Part shown: positions 16,900 to 26,281 of the stretch, in pieces
Layout: each line of letters opens with the position of its first letter
Numbering within the stretch: the stretch's first letter is position 1
Assembly (NCBI RefSeq): GCF_000177335.1
Contig: NZ_ADFP01000047.1
Location: 61,204 to 125,203, forward strand
DNA: 64,000 nt
Source: Pyramidobacter piscolens W5455
GTDB taxonomy: Bacteria > Synergistota > Synergistia > Synergistales > Dethiosulfovibrionaceae
Direction: 5' to 3'
The notes under the pieces: model-generated
The model's input: the letters and a program-made list of their open reading frames with translations, nothing else
Databases searched by the model: none
What the model was told of the DNA's origin: nothing
Translations under genes and position numbers: made by a program

Positions 16900-17733
16900 T
16901 CAGAAATTTTCCGGCGGAATTCCTCTCCCTAAATTCTGGAAGGGAGATTGTCCTTTTTCCCGAAAGATACGGCCCGCATGATGTCGTGCAGGAATGCCGG
17001 TCGCCCAGATCGCGCCGGGTTCCCAAGGAAGAAGCATATATCTGGAGACAGGCCAGACGGGGACACTCTCTCCGGCCAACGCTCTCAGAGTGTCGTCGTA
17101 GAGCTCCGGCGACGTTCCCGCATAGAGCAAAGGCAATCCCATGTGCCGCGAGGCGTTTTTAACAAGCTGATATCCTTCCGTTACCGTTTCCACCGTCGTT
17201 TCGTTCATCAAATGCGAATTGCTGATCAAGGCGCCGACCTTCAGTCCGCAGATTTCCTCCATGCGGCGGCACATCAACTCAATCTTCTCCACGGTGCACG
17301 TCTGAGGACGAAAAGCGTTCACAACAAGCACAAGCAGATACCCCGCCTGAATGATGCGCTTCTGAAACTGCTTCAGCGCCAGCGCGCCCTCGGCATCCCC
17401 GCCGATGTCGAGCATCAGCTTGCCGGGGGACGACAAAGCCCAGTCAACCTCCGCACTGACGACCGGCATATCCGCCCATTTCGCCTGCCCCGGTGCGGTC
17501 AAAACCGTAAATCCCTTGTTCTCCAGCGCAGTGACGACCTGTCGGATGCAGAAATATGGATTGATGATGTCAGCGTCGGCAATCGTCACTTTTTCCTCAA
17601 CCATCTTCAAGCCCAGAGCAAGATTGAGGACCCATTCAGTTTTCCCGGATCCCAGAGCGCCCGTGACCGCTACCGCTTTCGGCCACTCATAACGCTGGAT
17701 CAGATCCTTGAAAAGCTGCATATCAACAGGCAT
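16900..17733 (-). CDS. P-loop ATPase of the MinD/CobQ type, function unknown
   Basis: A 277-residue nucleotide-binding protein. The start at 17733 has GGGGGAGG six bases upstream; a longer frame lacks this. Walker A is AVTGALGSGKTEWVLNLALG (about residues 21-40), followed by VTIADADIINPYF, which holds the switch-like aspartates, and LMLDIGGDAEGALAL as a Walker B-like strand. It looks like a SIMIBI-class ATPase, the class that includes MinD, CooC and nickel/iron-sulfur insertion ATPases. It lies between two ferredoxin oxidoreductase loci, but whether it helps mature these metalloenzymes is speculation. No partner gene is adjacent. Confidence 0.75.
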   Translation of the reverse strand: MPVDMQLFKDLIQRYEWPKAVAVTGALGSGKTEWVLNLALGLKMVEEKVTIADADIINPYFCIRQVVTALENKGFTVLTAPGQAKWADMPVVSAEVDWALSSPGKLMLDIGGDAEGALALKQFQKRIIQAGYLLVLVVNAFRPQTCTVEKIELMCRRMEEICGLKVGALISNSHLMNETTVETVTEGYQLVKNASRHMGLPLLYAGTSPELYDDTLRALAGESVPVWPVSRYMLLPWEPGAIWATGIPARHHAGRIFREKGQSPFQNLGRGIPPENF

Positions 17734-18272
17734 TTTTATCCTCCCCCGCGTTTTTGCAAAGAAAAGTTCCCTCTTTCGTGTTTCATGCAACGTGCGCAGT
17801 CGTCATCTCCAACGAGGAGCGGTGAAAGGCGATAAAAACTATCGTAAAGTCAGCGGCATAAAGCACGCGAAAGAAGCGTTGCAGACTTTTGTCCCGTCTG
17901 TCGGCCAGTTTTTGCGAATCGCGACGCAGAACACAATCTTCCATTCAGCCGATCCCTATATATCTTTTCTATCTTCATTCTACCTTATTATTTTAATAAT
18001 TCCAGCCCCTGCAAATCCGCCGACAATAATTTATTTTAAGATTTTACCAAGTGAACTTTCCGTTATCATCGGATCTTACAGTGTGTCGACAATTTATTTT
18101 TTAACAATTCTCAATAGTAGAATTTATTTTTCGTCCCCAATGAACGGCACAGTTCGCGCAAAAAGACAAAAGAATCAATGAGGTTTCTCATCGATACTGA
18201 TTCCCCAAGATGCTTTTAATTGAAACTCGGGATGAAAAGCCAATATTACGCTTAAAGGCTCCACCCCATCGA
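17734..18272. other. Intergenic region with an AT-rich core, no supported gene
   Basis: About 540 bases lie between the P-loop gene and the terminator of the pyruvate oxidoreductase. The part from about 17940 to 18180 is clearly richer in A and T than its surroundings and is likely upstream regulatory DNA for the P-loop gene, or old foreign DNA. Open frames here are short, lack good ribosome-binding sites and match no family I know. Confidence 0.4.
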
Positions 18273-18310
18273 CAAAAAAACGGACCTTCCCCGCTTGGCA
18301 AGGAAGGTCC
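18273..18310 (-). terminator. Intrinsic terminator of the pyruvate oxidoreductase gene
   Basis: On the minus strand a GGACCTTCC / GGAAGGTCC stem of 9 bases with a loop of about 11 is followed by a run of Ts (the A-run at 18274-18280 on the plus strand). It lies about 220 bases past the stop codon of the oxidoreductase. Confidence 0.85.
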
Positions 18311-18529
18311 ATCAATCCATCACGACATACTTTCTGCTGATTTTCGCCGCCCTGCGGAGGACGTTTCATGGTTACTCGAGCACTTCTCGAGGAGGGGAAG
18401 ATCCACAAAGCGCGTTGCGCAGACCGCGTAGCGGCGGGGATACCCCCTGAGCGGCTGGACTTTCTCGGAAGGCGGGGAAATTCATCTGTCGTCTTCTGTC
18501 AAGAATCAGTATTCAAAAATCTCTTCAGC

Positions 18530-21500
18530 TCAGGCGGTAACGGAAATCTTCCCTGACTCGGCCATCGCCGCATAACGCCGGTACTTCGCGTCCGCCTGAA
18601 CTTCCGCCATTGCCAGAAGGCGAGCGGCTTCTTCGGGGAAGGTTCGGCCGAGCGCCGCGTAGCGGACTTCGCCCATGAGGAAATCGCGCAGCGGAATCGT
18701 GGGCTTCTTGGAGTCCAGGACGAAAGGATTCTCTCCCTTCGCGACACGGCGCGGATCGTAGCGGTACAGGTGCCAATAGCCGGATTGCACGGCCAACTTG
18801 CTCTCGGGCATCGCATAGCTCATCCCCTTGACGATGCCGTGATTAATGCAGGGCGCATAGGCGATGATCAGCGACGGTCCGTCATACGACTCCGCCTCTT
18901 TCAGAACTTTGATGAAATGAGCTGGATCGGCGCCCATGGCGACTTGGGCGACGTAGACGTTGCCATAACTCATGGCCATCAGCCCCAGATCCTTTTTGCC
19001 GGTCTTCTTGCCGGAGCTGGCAAACTGCGCGACAGCCGCCACCGGGGTGGCTTTTGAAGACTGGCCCCCCGTGTTGGAGTAGACTTCCGTATCCACAACC
19101 AGAACGTTTACGTCGGGGCCATTCGCGAGCACGTGGTCGAGTCCGCCAAAGCCAATATCATAGGCCCAGCCGTCGCCTCCGTACATCCACATGGACTTTT
19201 TGACAAGGTGCTCGGTGTTGTTCAGCAGGTCGCGCAGTTCCAGACTGTCCTCGCCGCGGGCGTACGCCATTTTGGCGGCCGTCTCCACCGCGTCGCTGTA
19301 CGTCCGGCTGCCTTCGCCCTCATGGTAATGATCTTTCCATTCCTGCAGCGCCCGAATCAGTTCGGGGTCGCGAGTCTTGCCGCCGAGCAGCTTCTCGGCA
19401 GTCATCAGCAGGCGTTCGCGCTGCTGCTGGACGGCCAGGCACATGCCAAGGCTGAATTCGGCGTTATTTTCGAACAGTGAGTTGGAGAACGCCGGCCCAT
19501 GGCCGCGGTTGTTCTTCGTATACGGCACGCAGGGACAGGCGGCGCCCCAGGCCTGGGTGCAGCCCGTGGCGTTGGCGATGTACATGCGGTCGCCGAAAAG
19601 CTGCGTCATGGCTTTCATGTAGGGAGTCTCGCCGCACCCCGCACAGGCTCCGGAGAACTCGAGCAGCGGCTGCTCGAACTGGCTGCCTTTGACGGTAAAT
19701 TTATCCATCGGATTCGCTTTCGGCGAGAGGGTCAGCGCATAATCCCAGTTTTTCTGCTGAGGCAACTGGGTCTCAAGCAACTTCATCACGAGCGCTTTCT
19801 CCTTGGCCGGACAGACTTCGGCGCAGCTGCCGCAAGCGACGCAGTCAAGAGCGCTGAGCTGGATGCGGAACTTCAGGCCTTGAGCGTTTTTCAGACCGCG
19901 GGCATTCACCGTTTCAAAGCTTTCCGGCGCGTTCATCGCCTCTGATTCGTTCAGCAGGAAAGGTCTGATGGCCGCATGCGGACAAACAAAGGAACACATG
20001 TTGCATTGAATGCACTTTTCCGGATTCCACTCCGGCACCATCACTGCCGTACCGCGCTTTTCATACTTGGAGGTCCCCAGCGGCACCGTACCGTCGGCCG
20101 CGTCAACAAAAACGCTGACGGGAATGTCGTCGCCCTTCAGACTGTTGACAGGGATCAGCACCTTGCGGATATAGTCGGGAAGCAAAGGATCAACGCGTTC
20201 TTCCGCCGCCTTATCCTCGGCATTTGCCCATTCCGCAGGCACTTCGATGCGGATCACGCTGGCGCCGCCACGGTCGACTGCCTCGTAGTTCATGCGAAGA
20301 ACCTTGTCGCCCTTCGCACCGTAAGTGCTTTTGATCGCTTCCTTCATGTACTTCACGGCGTCTTCGAAAGGCAGAATGCCCGACAGCTTGAAAAACGCCG
20401 ACTGCAGCACGGAGTTTGTGCGGTTCCCCATGCCGATTTCCATGGCGATGCGGGTAGCGTCGATGATGTAAAAATTGATATGTTTACGAGCCAGATCCCG
20501 TTTGACGGAAGCGGGAAGATGCCGCTCCAGATCTTCCGGTTTCCAGGCGCAGTTCAGCAAGAAGGTGCCGCCGTCTTTCAGCTCGCCTGAGACGTTGTAC
20601 TTGCCGATGTAGGCTTGCACGTGACAGGCAACGAAATCGGCCTGCGTGACCAGATAGGTGGAACGGATCGGCAGCCGTCCGAAGCGAAGATGCGATCTCG
20701 TCACGCTGCCGGATTTCTTCGTGTCGTATTCAAAATAAGCCTGAACGTATTGGTCGGTGTTGTCTCCAATAATCTTGATGGAGTTCTTGTTGGCTCCCAC
20801 GGTACCATCGGAACCAAGTCCCCAAAACTTGCAGGCCACGGTGCCTTCGCTCTCGGTGACGATATTGGGCCCGAGCTCCAGCGAATGATAGGTCACGTCG
20901 TCCTTGATGCCGATCGTGAAATGGTTCTTGGGCTGGATCGAATCCATATTGTCAAACGCGGCGATCATCTGCGCCGGAGTGACATCTTTGGAAGACAGGC
21001 CATAGCGCCCGGCGATGACCATCGGCGCCGTGGAAACATTGGAGAACGTCGAGCAGACGTCTTCGTACAGAGGCTCGCCCGGCGCGCCGGCCTCTTTGGT
21101 ACGATCGAGCACGGTCACGCAGCGCACGCTTTCCGGCAGAGCGGTAAGGAAATGTTCCGCAGAAAACGGTCGATAAAGATGGACTTGCAGAAAACCCACT
21201 TTCTGGCCACGTGAGCGCAGCTCGTCGACAACTTCCTGAAGACATCCCGACACTGAGCCCATCGCGATAACGACCCGCTCCGCGTTGGGGTCGCCATAAT
21301 AGTCGAAAAGGTGGTAACTGCGGCCGGTCAGAGCGTGGATGCGGTCCATATAAGACTGCACAATGTAAGGCATGCGCAGATAGTAACGATTGCAGGCTTC
21401 CCGCGCCTGGAAAAGCACGTCGGGATTCTGCACGGTGCTGCGCTGTACCGGCCGGTCGCTGTTGAGAGATCTCTTGCGGAACGCCAGCAGCGCTTCTTTA

Positions 21501-22087
21501 TCCAGCATCTCGCCAAAATCGTCGTATGACAGCATCTCGATTTTCTGGATTTCATGAGAAGTGCGGAAGCCGTCGAAAAAATGCACGAAAGGCACGCTGC
21601 CGGCAATCGCCGCGAGATGCGGCACAGCCGCCAGGTCGGCCACTTCCTGCACGCTGCCCGAAGACAGCATGGCAAAACCTGTCTGCCGTACGGCCATGAC
21701 GTCGGAATGATCGCCGAAAATCGAAAATGCGTGAGTTCCGACCGTCCTCGCGCTGACATGCAGCACGCCCGGCATCAACTGGCCGGCAATGCGGTACATT
21801 GGCGGAATCATCAGCATCAATCCCTGCGACGCCGTATAGGACGTGGCAAGCGCGCCCGACTCCAATGCTCCGTGCATGGCGGCCGCCGCGCCGAACTCGG
21901 CCTGCATCTCCATCAAATGGACACGCTGACCGAACAAGTTCTGCCGACCGCGCGCCGACCATTCGTCCACATGCTCCGCCATCGGTGAAGAAGGCGTGAT
22001 CGGATAGATCGTCGCCACCTCGGTGAAGGCGTAAGACACGTGCGCTGCCGCTTCGTTGCCGTCAATCGTCATGATCTGTTTTGCCAT
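18530..22087 (-). CDS. nifJ: Pyruvate:ferredoxin (flavodoxin) oxidoreductase, single-chain
   Basis: A 1185-residue fused oxidoreductase that converts pyruvate and CoA to acetyl-CoA, CO2 and reduced ferredoxin, the central step of anaerobic fermentation. Start at 22087 has GGGGGAG eight bases upstream. Domain order matches the family: N-terminal pyrimidine-binding domain (EVATIYPITPSSPMAE), CoA-binding and gamma-like domains (GSDGTVGANKNSIKII), two [4Fe-4S] clusters (CIQCNMCSFVCP and CVACGSCAEVCP), an extra cluster cysteine region (SGACAGCGETPYMK) and the C-terminal TPP domain (GGDGWAYDIGFGGLDHVL, VYSNTGGQSSKATP). It stands alone with its own promoter region and terminator. Confidence 0.97.
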   Translation of the reverse strand: MAKQIMTIDGNEAAAHVSYAFTEVATIYPITPSSPMAEHVDEWSARGRQNLFGQRVHLMEMQAEFGAAAAMHGALESGALATSYTASQGLMLMIPPMYRIAGQLMPGVLHVSARTVGTHAFSIFGDHSDVMAVRQTGFAMLSSGSVQEVADLAAVPHLAAIAGSVPFVHFFDGFRTSHEIQKIEMLSYDDFGEMLDKEALLAFRKRSLNSDRPVQRSTVQNPDVLFQAREACNRYYLRMPYIVQSYMDRIHALTGRSYHLFDYYGDPNAERVVIAMGSVSGCLQEVVDELRSRGQKVGFLQVHLYRPFSAEHFLTALPESVRCVTVLDRTKEAGAPGEPLYEDVCSTFSNVSTAPMVIAGRYGLSSKDVTPAQMIAAFDNMDSIQPKNHFTIGIKDDVTYHSLELGPNIVTESEGTVACKFWGLGSDGTVGANKNSIKIIGDNTDQYVQAYFEYDTKKSGSVTRSHLRFGRLPIRSTYLVTQADFVACHVQAYIGKYNVSGELKDGGTFLLNCAWKPEDLERHLPASVKRDLARKHINFYIIDATRIAMEIGMGNRTNSVLQSAFFKLSGILPFEDAVKYMKEAIKSTYGAKGDKVLRMNYEAVDRGGASVIRIEVPAEWANAEDKAAEERVDPLLPDYIRKVLIPVNSLKGDDIPVSVFVDAADGTVPLGTSKYEKRGTAVMVPEWNPEKCIQCNMCSFVCPHAAIRPFLLNESEAMNAPESFETVNARGLKNAQGLKFRIQLSALDCVACGSCAEVCPAKEKALVMKLLETQLPQQKNWDYALTLSPKANPMDKFTVKGSQFEQPLLEFSGACAGCGETPYMKAMTQLFGDRMYIANATGCTQAWGAACPCVPYTKNNRGHGPAFSNSLFENNAEFSLGMCLAVQQQRERLLMTAEKLLGGKTRDPELIRALQEWKDHYHEGEGSRTYSDAVETAAKMAYARGEDSLELRDLLNNTEHLVKKSMWMYGGDGWAYDIGFGGLDHVLANGPDVNVLVVDTEVYSNTGGQSSKATPVAAVAQFASSGKKTGKKDLGLMAMSYGNVYVAQVAMGADPAHFIKVLKEAESYDGPSLIIAYAPCINHGIVKGMSYAMPESKLAVQSGYWHLYRYDPRRVAKGENPFVLDSKKPTIPLRDFLMGEVRYAALGRTFPEEAARLLAMAEVQADAKYRRYAAMAESGKISVTA

Positions 22088-22176
22088 TTCAGTCTCCCCC
22101 TTTTTGGTACGGTTCCCTGATCTGCCCTTTGCCGCATCTGTTTTTGGTTTTATTTCCAAGGATCCCATATACTCAA

Positions 22177-22182
22177 ATTATA
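22177..22182 (-). promoter_or_regulatory. Likely -10 element of the pyruvate oxidoreductase promoter
   Basis: The minus strand reads TATAAT here, about 90 bases upstream of the start codon, within an AT-rich stretch (22165-22240). The matching -35 is weak (TGCATT or GCATTG at 17-18 bases spacing), so activation by another factor is possible. Confidence 0.5.
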
Positions 22183-22382
22183 CACTTTTTTTCTGAAACC
22201 AATGCATAAAATGAAAAACTAAATATTTATAATTGATCAAAAAATATCGTTCCCCGCCAGTTCATGATTTTGCAAATCAACAGCTCACCATAAAGGAATT
22301 TAAGGAGTCACTGAAAGAAGTCGCTCATTATATAATATGGTTGAGATGTTTTAATTCTCGTTTGAGCGAAGGAGAACGCCCA

Positions 22383-22480
22383 ATGTCCCAACTCAGCTTC
22401 GGTAATATAGAATCCACAGATCACAAGGGAAAGACGAAACAGGGAATTATTTCTTGAACAGATGAACCTAATCATTTGGC
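22383..22480 (+). pseudogene. IS5-family transposase, N-terminal remnant
   Basis: A GAAGGAGA ribosome-binding site precedes ATG at 22383. The product begins MSQLSFGNIESTDHKGKTKQ, the usual start of IS5-group transposases (MxQLSFxDxE...KxKQTRRE). After about 20 codons the reading frame shifts; the next frame continues FLEQMNLIIW, again typical of the family, and then similarity stops at about 22480. The rest of an IS5 transposase (its C-terminal third) is found at 24200-24659 beyond an IS1634-type transposase, so this is one IS5 copy broken into two pieces with the middle lost. Confidence 0.7.
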
Positions 22481-24157
22481 GACCTTAACAAACGCCGCCT
22501 CACAGAGCCGGACATCGACGAAAGAATTCAGGCGGATCTTGCTGAGTTGAGGGCAAACGCAGATCTTGCAGAACGCCTCAAAGCGCAGACGCTTAAGGAT
22601 CAGGTCGCAACATGTGCACCCAACAATAAACCGGACTGTGCGGGCATTTATAACTACGGCATCGCCCTTTACCGCAGATTATGGGAACGCCTTGGGCTGG
22701 ACGTCTGGTTCAAACAGTATCGACGCAATCACCGACTCAAGTTCGACTTCGACCTTGCCGCATTCTTCCTCGCCGCACTGCGCATTCTGGCGCCTTGTTC
22801 GAAAAAACGGACGCACGAATACCGCGGGAACTTTGTCTTCGATTTCTCTTCCCTCACCCAGGCGGACCTTTACGAAACCCTCGGGCTCCTGAGCGGGAGC
22901 AAGGATGTCCTGATACGTAACGTCAACAAGGGGATCGCGGATATCTACGAGCGAACGATGACTGTCGCGCTTTACGACTGCACCACGTTTTACTTCGAGA
23001 GTTTTGATTCCGACGAACTTCGCGCGCGCGGGATGTCCAAGGAGAACCGCGCGAATGAGGTGCAGGTGGTGATGGGACTGCTCATTGACGCCGACGGCAT
23101 CCCTCTTGACTATGAGCTGTTCCGCGGTAACACGTCGGAGATCAAGACCCTGCTGCAGGTCGTCCGGAAGCACAAGGTAAATTCCGGACTGGGGAAAGTC
23201 ACGGTCGTCGCGGATCGCGGGCTCAACTGCAAGCTCAACTTGCAGCACCTTGCGGAAGAGGGTTTTGATTACATCGTGCCCCAGAGCATCAGTCGGCTGA
23301 AAAAGGACGTGAAGGAGCGGGTTCTTTCCGAGGAGAACTGGGAGCACAGCGAACGGTTCCACGAGGACGTGTTCAAGATGAAGCGTCTGGACGCCAGAGC
23401 GGATCCCGAACGTGACGCAGGCATCATCGTCACTTGGTCGCTGAAACGGCACCACCATGACCTGGACGTTCTGGAGGAATTGTGGACGAAGGGGAAAGAA
23501 CTGATCGCGAAGGGAGCCTCAGCCGTCGAGACATCCATGAAACACGGCTCAAGACAGTTTCTGAAGAGCAAGAAAGGGAAGAAAGGCGAATACGAGGTGA
23601 ACACCTCTCTCTACGAAAAGCGTAAAAAGCAGGCGGGTTTCTACGTCATCGCCACCTCCAACAAGGATGCCTCCCCGCAGGAGATCTTCGCGAACCTGCG
23701 CCAGCTTTGGCGCGTCGAGGAATGTTTTCGAGTGTTCAAGAGCAACCTCGATGCCAGGCCGGTTTTCGTCTGGACGCCGGAACACATCCGCGGGCACTTC
23801 CTCGTTTGTTACCTTGCGCTGGTTCTGGAACGTCTTTCCTGTCACCTCATCCGCATGAAGGGCATCAGAGACATCTCGCCTCACAAGCTCGTTGAACTCA
23901 TGCGCCAGCAGAACGTCACCGTCCTGAGCGGCAGAGCCAGGAGCATGCCCATCAGCCTTCGACTGGGACACGACGGCAGCACGCCGGAGAGAAAGAACGC
24001 GGACATCGCGTCGGCCGACGCCGTGATGCAGATATTTGGAATCGCCCCCGTCAATATGATGGAAGCCTATCCCGATCTCAAGAACAAACTCGCTTGTCGA
24101 CTGCCTTTTGCTGCGCGGGAGGCGACAGGAGGGATTATCCGTAGATCTCGCGGTTGA
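22472..24157 (+). mobile_element. IS1634-type (IS4-like DDE) transposase, probably 5'-truncated
   Basis: The long frame is open from 22472; a possible TTG start is at 22547, giving 536 residues, but upstream codons (SFGDLNKRRLTEPDIDERIQ) still look like coding sequence and no SD is seen, so the natural N-terminus is probably missing. The catalytic core is of the IS1634/IS4 kind: YDCTTFYFES (first Asp), TVVADRGLNCKLN (second Asp) and LWRVEECFRVFKSNLDARPV with the Glu of the YREK-like motif. The last about 20 residues (ACRLPFAAREATGGIIRR) do not look like the family and probably come from the flanking sequence. No clean inverted repeats were found. It sits between two halves of an IS5 transposase. 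Confidence 0.85.
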
Positions 24158-24183
24158 AAAAATCGCGCTTACTCTTGATGCTC

Positions 24184-24659
24184 CATGAGGTTTCTTCGAT
24201 TCCCCTTGGAAAAGTCGGGACGAGAAAAGGCAACCAGTGGTATTTCGGAATGAAAGTCCATGCCGATGTTGATGCCGGAAGCGGCTATGCGCATACGGTC
24301 ACAGGAACCGCAGCCAACGCCAACGTCCATGGCGTGATTCGAACACATGCGCTGATGTGTGATGGCGACATGGGATACGGAGATTCGGGACACTTTGGTG
24401 TTGAGAAGGGCGAAGGAATCAGAGAAGATGAACATCTGTCACAAGCCGAGTTTCGGATTAGCCGTCGCCCGAGCCGCATCAAGAGCATAGGCAGCCCAGA
24501 GCCTTGGACAAATTCCTGAAAACGGGAAAATCATTGACACGCTGTAAAGCAGAACATGTTTTTCAGATCGTCAAGAGATACTTTGGCTGCCACAAAACAG
24601 TATACCGTGACATAACGAAAAACATGAACCGCTTCTTTAGTTCCGTTTGGCTGTGCTAA
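24184..24659 (+). pseudogene. IS5-family transposase, C-terminal remnant with frameshift
   Basis: GTRKGNQWYFGMKVHADVDA at about 24218-24277 is the IS5 signature around the second catalytic aspartate. The frame continues through GYGDSGHFGVEKGEGI and EFRISRRPSRIKS, then stops near 24519. A second frame resumes with KFLKTGKSLTRCKAEHVFQI and VKRYFGCHKTVYRDITKNMN and stops at 24659; this is the family's C-terminus, where RxKVEHPFxxIKRxFG is normal. So the remnant carries at least one frameshift and cannot make an active enzyme. It pairs with the N-terminal piece at 22383. Confidence 0.8.
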
Positions 24660-24942
24660 TCTTGTCATGTGCACTCGTGTAGAGCGCATGGAAGAGTTTT
24701 TCACATGCGGAGCGTAAGTGTCCCTAAAAAAGGAATGTCATAAGCTATTCTCAACTGAATGGGATCACAAGAAACTGAAAAGGAATTTTTTGACTTTTAA
24801 TCTCTTGCTTCAGCGGCGCTTGGATTGCTTTTTTTCGATAATTAGTTTATTTCAGCGGATCCTAAATATATTCCATCAGTCAGGGACTCTAATAATGTAG
24901 TGCTACTTTTGCTATTATTTAGGGCAAGCCTTTTAATGAGAG

Positions 24943-25983
24943 TCAATATGACTGCTTAGCGATCGTCATGAGCTGCTCGCACAGGGCCACGATCTGGTCG
25001 AATTTATCAGGGGCAGTCGGAGCCAGCTTGGGCTGTGAAGGCGAAACATATGAATCAAGGCGAGCAAAGTCACGCAGCTTTTCTCCGATGTCCGAGGCGC
25101 TAGTGTCGAGGTAGATGCGTTCGTTCTCACGAGCAGGCGTGAAAGAACTCATATCGATAGCGCGTTGATGTACACTTGGTGGTTCGTGAAACGTTTTCTT
25201 GTAATAGGAGCTGAACGTCTTGAGATCTGGAAAGCCGCTGTCGGCAGCGATATCAGTGAGACTATGATTGGTGTTGTTGAGCTGATACATCGCGTGACGA
25301 AAGCGGATGCGCGTGAGGTAATCGTAGAACGAAATACCGACGTTACGCCGGAAAAACGACGAAAAATACGTGCGGTTGTAACGTGCCACTTTGGCAGCAG
25401 CGTCAAGCGTAACCTTTTTGTCGAAATTTTTTTCAAGCCAGTTGGTGACGGTCTGGATTGTTTTCAGATTCTTGCGGTCACGGGGAGATTCAATCATAGG
25501 GCTCTGTTTAACGGGGAATCCTGAAAGCAAAGTGCCCATCAACATGTTGAAAGCGCCACGGAGGATGAAGCGAGAAGATGGCGCGTTAAAGAGTGCAGCA
25601 AGCATCATCTGCGCTGCATACTGTCGAAGAGCAGCAAAACGCTGTTCGTCGCGGTTTGTCTGGTTCGAGATGCAGGCAAACTCCAGCTTGGTGTGTGCCG
25701 ATTCCATCTGCGTAAAGTATTCTGGTGAAAAGTGGATCACAAGCGCGGTAGATTCCTTTTCTTCAGAGACTACGGCATGCCCTCGATTGGAGTTGACAAG
25801 ATACACGTCATTTTCGCGTATCTTGTGAACGTTGCCGTCCACACATAGGGTAGCCTTTCCCTTGAGAAGAATTGTCAGTTCATATTCGGGATGCCAGTTA
25901 AAACAGAAGAAGTTAACATCGCGGACATACAGCTCCAGCGGGAAGGACCATAGATGAGCGTTGCTTGTATAGATGTATTTCAT
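24943..25983 (-). CDS. AraC-family transcriptional regulator
   Basis: A 346-residue regulator. The N-terminal part (about residues 20-110) is cupin-like, with FNWHPEYELTILLKGKATLCVDG and the histidine pair expected in an AraC sensor domain. The C-terminal DNA-binding domain has two helix-turn-helices (VTLDAAAKVARYNRTYFSSF and SLTDIAADSGFPDLKTFSSYYKK) at about residues 195-290. AGGAGG lies six bases before the ATG. It diverges from the isocitrate-lyase-family gene across a 298-base gap, so it probably controls that gene and perhaps the catabolic cluster beyond. Composition is more AT-rich than core genes, suggesting transfer. Confidence 0.92.
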   Translation of the reverse strand: MKYIYTSNAHLWSFPLELYVRDVNFFCFNWHPEYELTILLKGKATLCVDGNVHKIRENDVYLVNSNRGHAVVSEEKESTALVIHFSPEYFTQMESAHTKLEFACISNQTNRDEQRFAALRQYAAQMMLAALFNAPSSRFILRGAFNMLMGTLLSGFPVKQSPMIESPRDRKNLKTIQTVTNWLEKNFDKKVTLDAAAKVARYNRTYFSSFFRRNVGISFYDYLTRIRFRHAMYQLNNTNHSLTDIAADSGFPDLKTFSSYYKKTFHEPPSVHQRAIDMSSFTPARENERIYLDTSASDIGEKLRDFARLDSYVSPSQPKLAPTAPDKFDQIVALCEQLMTIAKQSY

Positions 25984-26281
25984 GATGCCTCCTGAGTTTG
26001 AAAAGCGATTTATGAATATTTCCCATAGGGAGATTGTTTGTGTGTCTTTTAATTATAAAACAGTCAGAAGGAAAATCAATCAAAATTCCTGTCCCATTTT
26101 GAAACGGGGGACTAAAAGATGTTTCTGAGAATTTATATTTACTCAGGAACGGGTGCTCTTTTAGCTTTGTGTCTGATTGTTCAGAACTTTCCCCTTGTCA
26201 ACGGAGCAGAAATTTGATCAAATTTGAATGGATGGTATCACCCAATATGAATTGCAATAAATCCATAGGAGGCACAAGATA
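25984..26281. promoter_or_regulatory. Divergent regulatory region between AraC regulator and lyase gene
   Basis: This AT-rich stretch of 298 bases must carry the two outward promoters and likely the regulator's binding sites. A short imperfect inverted repeat (GTCCC ... GGGAC) lies at about 26093-26113. I cannot define -35/-10 elements with confidence. AGGAGG at about 26267 is the ribosome-binding site of the lyase gene. Confidence 0.5.

Noticed and set aside
18175..18408. Minus-strand open frame of 77 codons downstream of nifJ
   Set aside because: It runs through the nifJ terminator hairpin and resembles nothing known.
24718..24900. Small plus-strand open frame of 60 codons after the IS5 remnant
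   Set aside because: AT-rich, no ribosome-binding site and no family; probably chance.
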